A stretch of 8,155 nt of DNA from an uncultured Ruminococcus sp. (GCA_902796505.1 CADBPA010000204.1:1-8155), one strand, 5' to 3'. Positions 1-7,078 are shown, numbered from the stretch's first letter. A program made the numbers and translations. The notes: a model not told the origin generated them from the sequence alone.

Positions 1-1
1 C

Positions 2-9
2 GGGGAGGA
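2..9 (+). promoter_or_regulatory. Ribosome binding site of the DUF421 gene
   Basis: GGGGAGGA lies 6 nt before the ATG at 16. A second ATG at 12 is in another frame, sits only 2 nt from this site and opens a frame with no recognisable protein. The site therefore supports the start at 16. Any promoter lies outside the window. Confidence 0.75.
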
Positions 10-15
10 CTATGC

Positions 16-654
16 ATGATTGCTATATTGTTTCGCACACTGATCATATATATTCTTTTATGCGTGGCGATGCGGTGGATGGGAAAGAGGCAGATCGGAG
101 AGCTGGAACTTTCCGAACTGATCTTCACGCTCCTGATCTCGGAGATCGCCGCGCTACCGATCGGCGATCCGGATCTGCCGCTTCTGAACGCGATCCTGCC
201 GGGCTGCTTTCTGGTTTCGGCAGAGGTGCTGATCGCCGGGTGGAAACAAAAATCGCAGAAGCTGGAAAGCACACTGGACGGCGATCCGGTGTACCTTATA
301 TATAAAGGAAGGATCCTGCAGCGGAAGCTGGAAGAAAATCGCATTTCGATCGGCGAGCTTCTCTCGGAGATCCGACAGAAAGGGATCGGCGATATCCGGG
401 AGATCGACTACTGCATTCTCGAATCCAACGGAAAGGTCTCGATCCTCGAAAAGCAGGACAGAGGGCATGGCGGGATCGCTCACGTGCTGGTCGCGGACGG
501 CGTTCTGCAAAAAGAAAATCTCGACGCGCTCGGATTAGATCCGGAGCGGATCGGGAAAGCCTGCGGACCGGGAGGAGAAAAGAGCGTTTTTCTTCTGACG
601 ATCGACGACGACGGAAAGATCAACCGTATTGAAAAGGAGAAAGGATCGGAATGA
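16..654 (+). CDS. DUF421 (YetF/YcaP-like) membrane protein
   Basis: This 212-residue protein looks like the DUF421 family, small membrane proteins of unknown biochemical function that include YetF of Bacillus. Seen in the sequence: three hydrophobic segments near the N-terminus (about residues 3-19, 33-49 and 55-75), with the family's conserved R-x-MGKRQIGEL block (20-30) between the first two. A cytoplasmic part follows with GDPVYLIYKGRI (89-100), the ENRISIGELLSEIRQKGI block (107-124) and a C-I-L-E-S-N-G-K-V-S strand (133-142). These match the usual 'G.P..li..G', 'eL...lR..g' and 'v..aile.nG.lsv' elements. Length is normal and the gene is complete. Its stop overlaps the start of the DUF4363 gene by 4 bp, so the two are probably translationally coupled. 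Family assignment is by eye and fairly secure. In some Firmicutes DUF421 relatives belong to sporulation or envelope-stress regulons, but nothing here shows regulation. Confidence 0.87.
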   Translation: MIAILFRTLIIYILLCVAMRWMGKRQIGELELSELIFTLLISEIAALPIGDPDLPLLNAILPGCFLVSAEVLIAGWKQKSQKLESTLDGDPVYLIYKGRILQRKLEENRISIGELLSEIRQKGIGDIREIDYCILESNGKVSILEKQDRGHGGIAHVLVADGVLQKENLDALGLDPERIGKACGPGGEKSVFLLTIDDDGKINRIEKEKGSE

Positions 655-1010
655 AAACGAAGTGGATCGCGGTGGGAATCCTTCTTGCCGTTTGTATCTT
701 TGCGGTCGGCAACGCCGCCGCATTGCGCCGGGAGATCGAAAAAATCGAGAACGCCGTATCCGCGTTGGGGGCGGAAGGCGACGTTCTCCGGATAAAAAAT
801 GCAAAAGAAGAATTCTGCCGACGGGAAGCCTTCTTTTCGCTGACGATCCATCACGCGACGCTGCGGCAGATCGAGCAGGACCTCGCCGAGCTTTCCGGCG
901 CGGCAGAAGCGGGAGACGAACAAACTTTTATCGCCGTCAAGCAAAAAGTCCTGAGCGCGCTTGCAAGGCTGAAAAGGCTTTCCGGATGGAATTTTGAGAG
1001 CATTTTGTAA
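651..1010 (+). CDS. DUF4363 family protein
   Basis: This 119-residue protein has one N-terminal membrane anchor (about residues 5-22, with K2 and K4 before it) followed by a mostly alpha-helical, charged extracytoplasmic part. A heptad-like helix runs over about 25-45, and the family-like segment H-A-T-L-R-Q-I-E-Q-D-L-A-E-L (about 68-81) precedes a final helix ending in W-N-F-E-S-I-L. Size, single anchor and helical layout fit DUF4363, whose function is unknown and which is commonly encoded directly after DUF421 genes in Clostridia. The start at 651 overlaps the DUF421 stop (ATGA). AAAGGA at 640-645 lies 5 nt upstream and AAGGAG at 634-639 lies 11 nt upstream. The anchor could instead be read as an uncleaved signal peptide; no lipobox cysteine is placed correctly. 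The gene ends 24 bp from the convergent radical-SAM-partner gene. Confidence 0.78.
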   Translation: MKTKWIAVGILLAVCIFAVGNAAALRREIEKIENAVSALGAEGDVLRIKNAKEEFCRREAFFSLTIHHATLRQIEQDLAELSGAAEAGDEQTFIAVKQKVLSALARLKRLSGWNFESIL

Positions 1011-1034
1011 ATAATTCTTTGCAAAAATGGCAAA
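1011..1034. other. Convergent intergenic gap of 24 bp
   Basis: The plus-strand DUF421/DUF4363 unit and the long minus-strand unit meet tail to tail here. The only possible hairpin is a 5-bp stem (TTTGC at 1018-1022 with GCAAA at 1030-1034 and a 7-nt loop), with no GC-rich stem or U-tract. I see no convincing intrinsic terminator, so transcripts from both sides may read into each other or end by another mechanism. Confidence 0.5.
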
Positions 1035-1772
1035 TCAGACAAACAAATCGAGGTTTTCCCGATAGGCTTCCACGCGCAGGATGGAGTACCATTCCCGGAT
1101 CAGAACGGGACAGGAAAGGATGCCGCATTTTTCGCGCAGGAGTTTGATCAGATGCTCCGGATTGAGAAAGGCGTTCGCGTCCGCGCGCAGGATACAACGG
1201 AGGACGATCTCCCCGCCGTCGAGCGAGATTTCCGCCTGACGGATGGAGGGGCGGATATCGACCTCGTGCTCGCCCGCCTTGCCTTTTTTGACGATCGGGA
1301 TGCGCTCGGCGTTCAATACCTTCCGGCAGTCCTCGGCAAGTTCTTCGGAGGCGCCGACCGTATGGATGCGGATCTCATAGGAAAGCCAGAAGAGATCGGT
1401 GATCTTCGAGAGAGGATAATAGACCTCTTCGACCTGCATCTCGTCGGTCAGATTGCGGTTGAGCGCGGCGCGGATCTCCTCTTCCCTGACGTACTCGGTC
1501 AGGCGGAGATCCATATATTCGCAAAGACTCTCGGTGCCGACCGAAAGCGGCGCGGCGTAGGAGATCTTCGGCTTCGGGTTGAAGCCCTCGGTGTACCAGA
1601 GCGGCAGGTGGGTGCGGACGATGACTTTCGAGAGCGTCCGGATCAGATCAAGGTGCGAGATATATTGCAGGCTACCGGTTTTACGGAAACGGACGCGCAC
1701 CGTGATATAGCCGCCGTTGTTCTTTTCCGGCGTCGTCGTCACGTAGGGCGAGGAGGCAAGGCGTTCGTTCAT
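1035..1772 (-). CDS. TIGR03936 / DUF2344 radical-SAM-linked protein
   Basis: This 245-residue protein matches the TIGR03936 (DUF2344) family, which accompanies, or is fused to, TIGR03960 radical SAM proteins. Seen in the sequence: the characteristic opening V-R-V-R-F-R-K-T-G-S-L-Q-Y-I-S-H-L-D-L (residues 25-43), then L-P-L-W-Y-T-E-G-F-N-P-K-P-K-I (56-70), S-Y-A-A-P-L-S-V-G (71-79) and S-L-C-E-Y-M-D-L (82-89). These are the family's strongest signatures. There is a non-conserved N-terminal stretch of about 22 residues. Biochemical function is unknown; a role in an RNA or protein modification with the radical SAM partner is inference from linkage. The start is well supported: the ATG overlaps the upstream stop as ATGA, and a near-perfect Shine-Dalgarno lies 9 nt away. 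It is the last gene of the minus-strand unit. Confidence 0.9.
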   Translation of the reverse strand: MNERLASSPYVTTTPEKNNGGYITVRVRFRKTGSLQYISHLDLIRTLSKVIVRTHLPLWYTEGFNPKPKISYAAPLSVGTESLCEYMDLRLTEYVREEEIRAALNRNLTDEMQVEEVYYPLSKITDLFWLSYEIRIHTVGASEELAEDCRKVLNAERIPIVKKGKAGEHEVDIRPSIRQAEISLDGGEIVLRCILRADANAFLNPEHLIKLLREKCGILSCPVLIREWYSILRVEAYRENLDLFV

Positions 1773-3649
1773 ACCGGATCACCTCCCTTTTTCTTCGGGC
1801 AGTATACCGTTTTCCCACCGAGATGATCGGCGCCGCATCCATTGCAATGTTCGGCGCAGGAGACGGTGGTCTGCGCGCGGTAGGCCTTCTCGCGCTCACG
1901 CAGGAGAAATTCCTTCGAGACGCCGGCGTCGATCATATCCCACGGCAGGATCTCGTCAAGACCGAAGCCGCGCGTGGTATAGAAATCCGGATCGACTCCG
2001 GTGCGGCGGAAGAGATCCAGCCACTTTTCATAACTGAAATTCTCATCCCACGCGTCGAGATAAACGCCTTCCTCGGCGGCAAGGGCGATCGCGTGGGCAA
2101 CGCGGCGGTCTCCGCGCGCAAAAACGCCTTCGATACGGGAAGTATCGGCGTTATGGTAGGTGTAACGAATGCGGCGGTCGTGGATCACCGAACGCAGATG
2201 CTCCTGCTTTTCGGTAAACTGCTCCATGCTGTCCTGCTTTTCCCATTGGAAGGGCGTAAAAGGCTTCGGAACGAAGCAGGAGACGCTGATCGTGACGTTG
2301 ACGCCGCCGCGCGGGCGCTCTTCCTTCGGAAGTTCATAGTAGCAGTCGATGACGGTTTTTGCGACGCCGGCGATTCCCTCGATATCCTCCATCGTCTCGG
2401 TGGGAAGCCCGTCCATAAAATAAAGCTTGACGGCGCTCTTCCCTCCGCGGAAGGCAATGCCGACCGAGCGGCGCAGGTCGTCCTCGGTGACGTTCTTGTT
2501 GATGACGTCGCGCAGGCGCTGCGTTCCGGCTTCCGGCGCGAAGGTCAGTCCGGCAGAGCGGACGCTCGAAACCTTCTCCATGAGCTCCTCCGAGAAGCTG
2601 TCGAGGCGCAGAGACGGGAGCGAAAGGCTGACGTGCGCGTCGTCCGTCCAGGAGAGCAAACCGTCGGTCAACTCGCGCAGACGCGTGTAATCGCTGATGG
2701 ACAGAGCGATGAGAGAGATCTCTTCGTAGCCGCTGTTGTCGTAGAGGCATTTTGCCGCTTTGCAGATCGTCTCGGGCGATTTTTCGCGGATCGGCCGACC
2801 GACCATCCCCGCCTGACAGAATCGACATCCGCGCATACATCCGCGATAGACTTCGAGGACGATGCGATCGTGTACCGTTTCGATATACGGCATAACGAGT
2901 TTTTCGGGATAAGATACGGTATCGAGATCGGCGATGATGCGCTTTCTGATCTTCGTCGGAAGACCGGGGAGTTTCGGCGTGAACGCCTTGATCCTGCCGT
3001 CCTCAAAATAACTGACGTCATAGAGCGAGGGGATATAGACGCCCTCGATCTTCGTCGCTTCCAGGAGGAATTTTTCGCGCGTATAACTGCCGTTTTCTTT
3101 CATTTCAATATAAAGGCGGCAGATCTCGGGCAGCACTTCCTCGCCCTCGCCGACGTCGATCAGGTCAAAAAAGGGCGCGATCGGCTCCGGATTGAACACG
3201 CAGGGGCCGCCGCCGATCACGATCGGAGCGTCCGCACCGCGATCCTTTGCCCAGACCGGAAGCCCCGAGAGCTTCAGCATTCCGAGCGCGGTGGAGTAAC
3301 ACATCTCATATTGCAGCGAGAAGGCGACCATATCGAACGCCGCGACCGGATCGCCGCTTTCGACCGCCGTCAGGGGGAGGTGATATTCCTCCATTTTTTC
3401 TTTCATATCCTTGCCCGGCGCGTAGGCGCGTTCGCACCAGACGTCCGGCTCTTTGTTCAGGACGTCGTAAAGGATGCGCACGCCGAGATTGGACATTCCG
3501 ATCTCGTAGACGTCGGGAAAGCAGAAAGCAAAGCGGCATTTGACCGCCGCCTTGTCTTTCATCACGCGATGATATTCCCCGCCGATGTAACGGCCGGGCT
3601 TCTCCACCGATTTGAGGATGGAGGATAACTCATTCAGATTCTGTGACAT
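1769..3649 (-). CDS. TIGR03960 B12-binding-type radical SAM protein
   Basis: This 626-residue protein matches the TIGR03960 family of radical SAM enzymes, whose substrate is not established. Seen in the sequence: a conserved N-terminus (S-V-E-K-P-G-R-Y-I-G-G-E, residues 14-25); a Rossmann-type cobalamin-binding-like domain (about 35-190) with Y-E-I-G-M-S-N-L-G (48-56), I-G-G-G-P-C (145-150), N-P-E-P-I-A-P-F-F-D (153-162) and V-G-E-G-E-E (166-171); and the radical SAM core with the 4Fe-4S motif C-M-R-G-C-R-F-C (C271, C275, C278) after Y-R-G. Later come F-A-P-E-A-G-T-Q-R-L-R-D and K-L-Y-F-M-D-G-L-P-T-E-T, typical barrel elements. No canonical DxHxxG cobalamin motif is seen. The C-terminus has a second cysteine cluster (C598, C602, C605, C617). 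I chose the ATG at 3649 because the family-like sequence starts there. An upstream in-frame ATG at 3703 would add 18 basic residues with no conservation and a longer overlap. The start lies inside the end of the upstream gene (20 bp overlap) with no good Shine-Dalgarno, suggesting translational coupling. Confidence 0.92.
   Translation of the reverse strand: MSQNLNELSSILKSVEKPGRYIGGEYHRVMKDKAAVKCRFAFCFPDVYEIGMSNLGVRILYDVLNKEPDVWCERAYAPGKDMKEKMEEYHLPLTAVESGDPVAAFDMVAFSLQYEMCYSTALGMLKLSGLPVWAKDRGADAPIVIGGGPCVFNPEPIAPFFDLIDVGEGEEVLPEICRLYIEMKENGSYTREKFLLEATKIEGVYIPSLYDVSYFEDGRIKAFTPKLPGLPTKIRKRIIADLDTVSYPEKLVMPYIETVHDRIVLEVYRGCMRGCRFCQAGMVGRPIREKSPETICKAAKCLYDNSGYEEISLIALSISDYTRLRELTDGLLSWTDDAHVSLSLPSLRLDSFSEELMEKVSSVRSAGLTFAPEAGTQRLRDVINKNVTEDDLRRSVGIAFRGGKSAVKLYFMDGLPTETMEDIEGIAGVAKTVIDCYYELPKEERPRGGVNVTISVSCFVPKPFTPFQWEKQDSMEQFTEKQEHLRSVIHDRRIRYTYHNADTSRIEGVFARGDRRVAHAIALAAEEGVYLDAWDENFSYEKWLDLFRRTGVDPDFYTTRGFGLDEILPWDMIDAGVSKEFLLREREKAYRAQTTVSCAEHCNGCGADHLGGKTVYCPKKKGGDPV
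1777..1787 (-). promoter_or_regulatory. Very strong ribosome binding site inside the TIGR03960 gene
   Basis: Read on the minus strand this is GGGAGGTGATC, almost fully complementary to the 3' end of 16S rRNA, with 9 nt between GGAGG and the ATG at 1772. It lies in the last codons of the radical SAM gene, which encode a Gly-Gly-Asp-Pro-Val ending. It fixes the start of the DUF2344 gene and suggests that the partner is translated at least as strongly as the upstream gene. Confidence 0.85.
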
Positions 3650-6164
3650 GGTATTCTTTTTCCGTTTCTTCCCTGCCGTCCCGATCCGCGTCCGTCTCGT
3701 CAAAATCCGAGACCGGAACGAAATGCTTGCGGCAGACGATATGGAGCGCGAGATATCCCGCCGCCGAAAGCGCGGCGAGCGCGAGGACGGCGATCGGACG
3801 GATCGCGCCGAACAGCGAGAGCAGTACGGCGATCAGAGCGCCGGCCGCGCCGAGAATCTTCTCCGCCGCCGTGCATTTTCTCTGCAGGGCAACGTAGGTC
3901 TTGGACAGAAGGATCAGCGAGAGCGCGTCGGTCTTATCGCCGAGCGTGGCAAGCCCGGAGGAGATCTCGGGATAGGTCTTCTCAGGGAGCGACGGCCGGT
4001 TCTTTTTCAGCACGCGGATCGCCGCCTGCCCGCTTGCCAGGAAGGAGACGAGCGCATTCGTGACGCACGGGTCGTTCGTATAGATCAAAGAGGCGATCTT
4101 GTTCTCGCTCAAAAGAGGCAGAAGACTTGTGAAGGTTTCGGAGAAGGAGTAGCGGATCAGAAATTTCGCGTAGATCACGCCGTCCTCCGCGGCGTACAGG
4201 ACCGCGGTATTATCCGCGGAGCAGTCTTCTCTTCCCTCGTCCGGAATCTCGATATTCATCCGGTGCATATAAGACGCCGTTCCGGAATCGATCAGATGAC
4301 CGTCCACCTCTCCGCAGACGCCGTCCGGTTCCGGATGGACGCGCTGTGCGGGATACGGCCGCCGGTCGAGCGAAGAGAGGAAGAGGCTTTCGAGCGGACC
4401 GCCCACGACCATATAAAGCGCGGACATCTGGCGCATCGCTTTCGGGAGCTTGGTACGGTCTCCGTAAAGCAGGATGCGGTGAAAATTGACGTCGCCGGGG
4501 GTGAAGACCTCGGTATCGTCGAAGGTCATCACGTCCGCCGAAGCGTAATCGCGAAGCGAATTTTCTCCGATCGCGGCGCTGAGCTTGCCGGCGCAGGCGC
4601 GCTCGGCGTGGTAATAGGGCATTTTATGCAGAAGCAGAGAAAACACGGGGCAGGAGGCAAGATAGGTCAGAAGGAATGCGGCAAGCGCGTAGGAGACGTC
4701 GCCGCCGTGCAGGAAGAAATCGACCGTCGCAACGACGAGCGCCGATCCGAATCCGACGAGAAAGACGAGGAAGGAGGACGCGCTGTCCTCGGCGTTTTCC
4801 GACGTTCGTGCGGAAAAACCGGACACGAAGGACGTTTTGAAAACGCGCGCGGTCTGCGAGCGGGATTCGTCCACGATACCGTCCAGCGCGAGGTTTTCCT
4901 TTTCGAGAGAACGCGTCAGTTTTCGGTCGACGACGTATTTCTCCGCTCCGGTGGAGATCACGCGGAAGGCGAGGAAATCGGCTTTCACGCGCAAAAGATG
5001 CGCACGGATCGCCGCAGCCGCGCTCACCGCGTAAAGCAGCGAAAAGACCGGCTGTGCCTTCGCCGGCTGAATTTCCGAAAGGCAGCAATACCAGCCGTAG
5101 GCGGTAAACGGGAGAAGCGCGACGAGGAGCGAAAGCTCCGGGGTGAACTTTTTATGAAGGAAGGCGCGGACGGCGCGCAGGATCTCCGGGATCGAAAGCA
5201 GCGCGACGGCGACGGCAAACTGGAGGTCGAGAAGCGAAATCAGATATTCTTTTCCGGAGAACCGGAACAGTTCCGAAACGCTTCCGCCGAACAGCGGAAG
5301 CAGGCTGCAGAACAGCGCGAACAGACCGAGCAGGCAGACGCCGATCAGACGGATGCGTATCGACATCATCCGATCGAGGAAGGAATCCTTCAGGCTGTCT
5401 CGCTCAGAAAGCGCGGTAAATTCTCCGACGGTGCGCCTTTTATCGGCTTTGCCGTCCTGCTTCTCTGCGGAGCGAGTTCCGTCCGGCGGACAGGTCTCCG
5501 ACTCTTCGTCTTCATATTCACGATATTCAAACGTCTCTCCTTCCGGGGCGACGCGGCGTTTTCCGGCAGGCTCGGCGGCAGGCGGCGGAAGGGGATCTTC
5601 GACAGGTTCTTCCTGCTCCGGCGACGGTTCGGGGATATTCTCCTCTTCCTCCGGCGCGGTCTTTGCGGGCGCCTCGGACGGCTGCGGATCGGAAACCGAA
5701 AATTTCAGCACGCGGAGCGCGCTCGCCTCGGCAGGCTGCTCCTGCGAGGAGGTATCCACGGTCGTGACGTTTTCTTCCGGGAGGACCGAATCGATCTCCG
5801 CGGTGGGATCGATGGCGTCACGGGAGGCGGACGGCTTCTCTTCTTTCGGCAGAGGGGGAGCGTTCGGATCGTCTTTCATATAATAGTGTTCGCTCGCTTC
5901 GGTAAAGCGAGGGACGTAGGTGACAAAAACGTGCGGCCGGTCTTCCTCCGCGAGAGGATCTATCACCGGCGTTTTTTCTTCCGGGGCGGGCGCGGACGGC
6001 TCGGGCGCGGAAGATCCGACGGCGGAGACGGAAGCCGGCTTTTCCGCGACGGGATCCGGCGCGGCGGAAAACAGACTCTCGTCCGACAGGTCTTCAAACA
6101 CCATCGCCGTGGAAAGGCGCGGTTCTTCCTGCTCATGCGCCGCGGCGGGATTACGTTCGTCCAT
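3630..6164 (-). CDS. Degenerate P1B-type ATPase-like membrane protein with long acidic N-terminus
   Basis: This 844-residue protein has no assigned function that I know of. Residues 1-265 are low-complexity, rich in Glu, Pro, Ala and Ser, and probably disordered and cytoplasmic. Hydrophobic segments follow at about 271-292, 306-326, 343-361, 372-390, 463-484, 489-512, 768-786 and 789-810: a 4 + 2 + 2 pattern like P1B heavy-metal ATPases. Remnants in the right order are V-D-E-S (431-434; A domain), S-C-P-V (504-507) in the sixth segment like the CPx motif, T-F-D-D-T-E-V-F-T (547-555) in place of FDKTGTLT, G-G-P-L-E (588-592) in place of SEHPL, G-V-C-G-E-V-D-G (615-622) like the N-domain glycine motif, Y-T-N-D-P (695-699) in place of TGDN, and L-G-D-K-T-D-A (741-747) like MGxGTDVA. 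TGE and the GDGxND hinge are not visible, and no CxxC metal-binding domain precedes the membrane part. I infer a catalytically inactive ATPase relative. RBS AAAGGAAG (6173-6180) lies 8 nt from the ATG. The P-type reading is a by-eye alignment; the fallback is an uncharacterised polytopic membrane protein. Confidence 0.85.
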   Translation of the reverse strand: MDERNPAAAHEQEEPRLSTAMVFEDLSDESLFSAAPDPVAEKPASVSAVGSSAPEPSAPAPEEKTPVIDPLAEEDRPHVFVTYVPRFTEASEHYYMKDDPNAPPLPKEEKPSASRDAIDPTAEIDSVLPEENVTTVDTSSQEQPAEASALRVLKFSVSDPQPSEAPAKTAPEEEENIPEPSPEQEEPVEDPLPPPAAEPAGKRRVAPEGETFEYREYEDEESETCPPDGTRSAEKQDGKADKRRTVGEFTALSERDSLKDSFLDRMMSIRIRLIGVCLLGLFALFCSLLPLFGGSVSELFRFSGKEYLISLLDLQFAVAVALLSIPEILRAVRAFLHKKFTPELSLLVALLPFTAYGWYCCLSEIQPAKAQPVFSLLYAVSAAAAIRAHLLRVKADFLAFRVISTGAEKYVVDRKLTRSLEKENLALDGIVDESRSQTARVFKTSFVSGFSARTSENAEDSASSFLVFLVGFGSALVVATVDFFLHGGDVSYALAAFLLTYLASCPVFSLLLHKMPYYHAERACAGKLSAAIGENSLRDYASADVMTFDDTEVFTPGDVNFHRILLYGDRTKLPKAMRQMSALYMVVGGPLESLFLSSLDRRPYPAQRVHPEPDGVCGEVDGHLIDSGTASYMHRMNIEIPDEGREDCSADNTAVLYAAEDGVIYAKFLIRYSFSETFTSLLPLLSENKIASLIYTNDPCVTNALVSFLASGQAAIRVLKKNRPSLPEKTYPEISSGLATLGDKTDALSLILLSKTYVALQRKCTAAEKILGAAGALIAVLLSLFGAIRPIAVLALAALSAAGYLALHIVCRKHFVPVSDFDETDADRDGREETEKEYHVTESE

Positions 6165-6172
6165 CAGGCATA

Positions 6173-6180
6173 CTTCCTTT
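6173..6180 (-). promoter_or_regulatory. Ribosome binding site of the P-type-ATPase-like gene
   Basis: On the minus strand AAAGGAAG lies 8 nt before the ATG at 6164, inside the 41-bp gap after the rlmB stop. A nearer ATG at 6174 is out of frame. The gap contains no promoter-like or terminator-like sequence, supporting co-transcription with rlmB. Confidence 0.7.
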
Positions 6181-6205
6181 CATAAGATGGCATACGCGCG
6201 GACGG

Positions 6206-7045
6206 TCAGTTCCGGCGATGCTTCTGATGCGCGGTCTCCGCCAGGATCACGGCGGCGGCGCAGGAGACGTTCATCGAATCGACCTTGCCGTAAAGCGGGA
6301 TCGAGACGGTGAAATCGCAATGTTCTTTCAAGAGACGGGAGATCCCCTCGCCCTCGTTGCCGAGGACGACGCAGACCGAACCCGAAAGATCGGTCGAAAA
6401 CAGGTCTTCCCCGCCCATATCGGCGGCGTAAAGCCACACGCCGCGCTCTTTCAGCTCTTCCGCGCAGGCGGTGAGATTCGGAACGCGGACGACCGGCAGG
6501 TGTGCGAGCGCGCCGGCGGAGGTTTTGGCGACGACCGCCGTCAGCCCCGCGCTGCGGCGCTTGGGAATGATGACGGCGTGCGCTCCGCAGCATTCCGCAC
6601 TGCGGATGACGGCGCCGAGATTATGCGGATCTTCCACCCCGTCGCACATCACGAAGAAGGGCGCTTCCCCGCGCTCCTCAGCCAGAGCAAACGCGTCGTC
6701 CAGCGACGCGTATTCCGCTTCGGCGACGGCGGCGACGATTCCCTGATGGCGGGTATCCGGCAGCATCCGGTCGAGTTTCTGCCGCTCGACCTCGATGACC
6801 GGGATCTTTTGCTCGGTCGCCATTCCGATGAGCAGACGGATCGAGCCTTCCCGCTCTCCGCGCTGCACGTAGATCTTTTCGATATCTCTCCCGGAAGAAA
6901 AAAGTTCTTTGACGGCGTTTCTTCCGCCGATCAGACTGCGATCTTCCTCGGAAAAGGTCTCCCGTTCAGGTCGTTCTTCGCGAAAAGGACGGGAGGGCCC
7001 CCGGCGGATGCGTTCGTTGTTCTTTTTTTCAAATGGATTTTTCAT
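6206..7045 (-). CDS. rlmB: 23S rRNA (guanosine-2251)-2'-O-methyltransferase RlmB (TrmH/SpoU family)
   Basis: This 279-residue protein is a SPOUT-class RNA methyltransferase. RlmB uses S-adenosylmethionine to methylate the ribose of G2251 in the peptidyl-transferase P loop of 23S rRNA. Seen in the sequence: the N-terminal substrate-binding (L30e-like) domain begins at L-I-G-G-R-N-A-V-K-E-L (38-48) and includes H-Q-G-I-V-A (100-105). The SPOUT domain has motif 1 D-G-V-E-D-P-H-N-L-G-A-V-I-R-S-A (135-150; N142 and R148 are the expected catalytic-region residues), motif 2 L-G-N-E-G-E-G-I-S-R (228-237) and motif 3 I-P-L-Y-G-K-V-D-S-M-N-V-S (249-261), which form the knotted SAM pocket. The first 37 residues are a charged Arg/Glu-rich tail. 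The start is 7045, because the in-frame ATG at 7192 lies upstream of the promoter. Its RBS is weak (AAGAAAGAA, 7057-7065). A paralogous TrmH-family tRNA enzyme is the alternative; motif 3 and overall length favour RlmB. Confidence 0.9.
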   Translation of the reverse strand: MKNPFEKKNNERIRRGPSRPFREERPERETFSEEDRSLIGGRNAVKELFSSGRDIEKIYVQRGEREGSIRLLIGMATEQKIPVIEVERQKLDRMLPDTRHQGIVAAVAEAEYASLDDAFALAEERGEAPFFVMCDGVEDPHNLGAVIRSAECCGAHAVIIPKRRSAGLTAVVAKTSAGALAHLPVVRVPNLTACAEELKERGVWLYAADMGGEDLFSTDLSGSVCVVLGNEGEGISRLLKEHCDFTVSIPLYGKVDSMNVSCAAAVILAETAHQKHRRN

Positions 7046-7078
7046 TGCCGACCATGTTCTTTCTTGTTGTATAGATTT

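Noticed and set aside
1018..1034. Possible terminator hairpin between the convergent genes
   Set aside because: Only a 5-bp AT-rich stem with no U-tract; too weak to call.
1823..3628. 601-codon plus-strand open frame opposite the radical SAM gene
   Set aside because: The minus strand carries an unmistakable TIGR03960 protein with its 4Fe-4S motif; the antisense frame reads as an Asp/Arg/Ala-rich shadow with no domain.
3612..6185. 857-codon plus-strand open frame opposite the P-type-ATPase-like gene
   Set aside because: It is Arg-rich and without recognisable domains or hydrophobic pattern, and lies entirely antisense to a gene with clear membrane topology, RBS and operon position. Long antisense frames are expected from the GC-biased codon use here.
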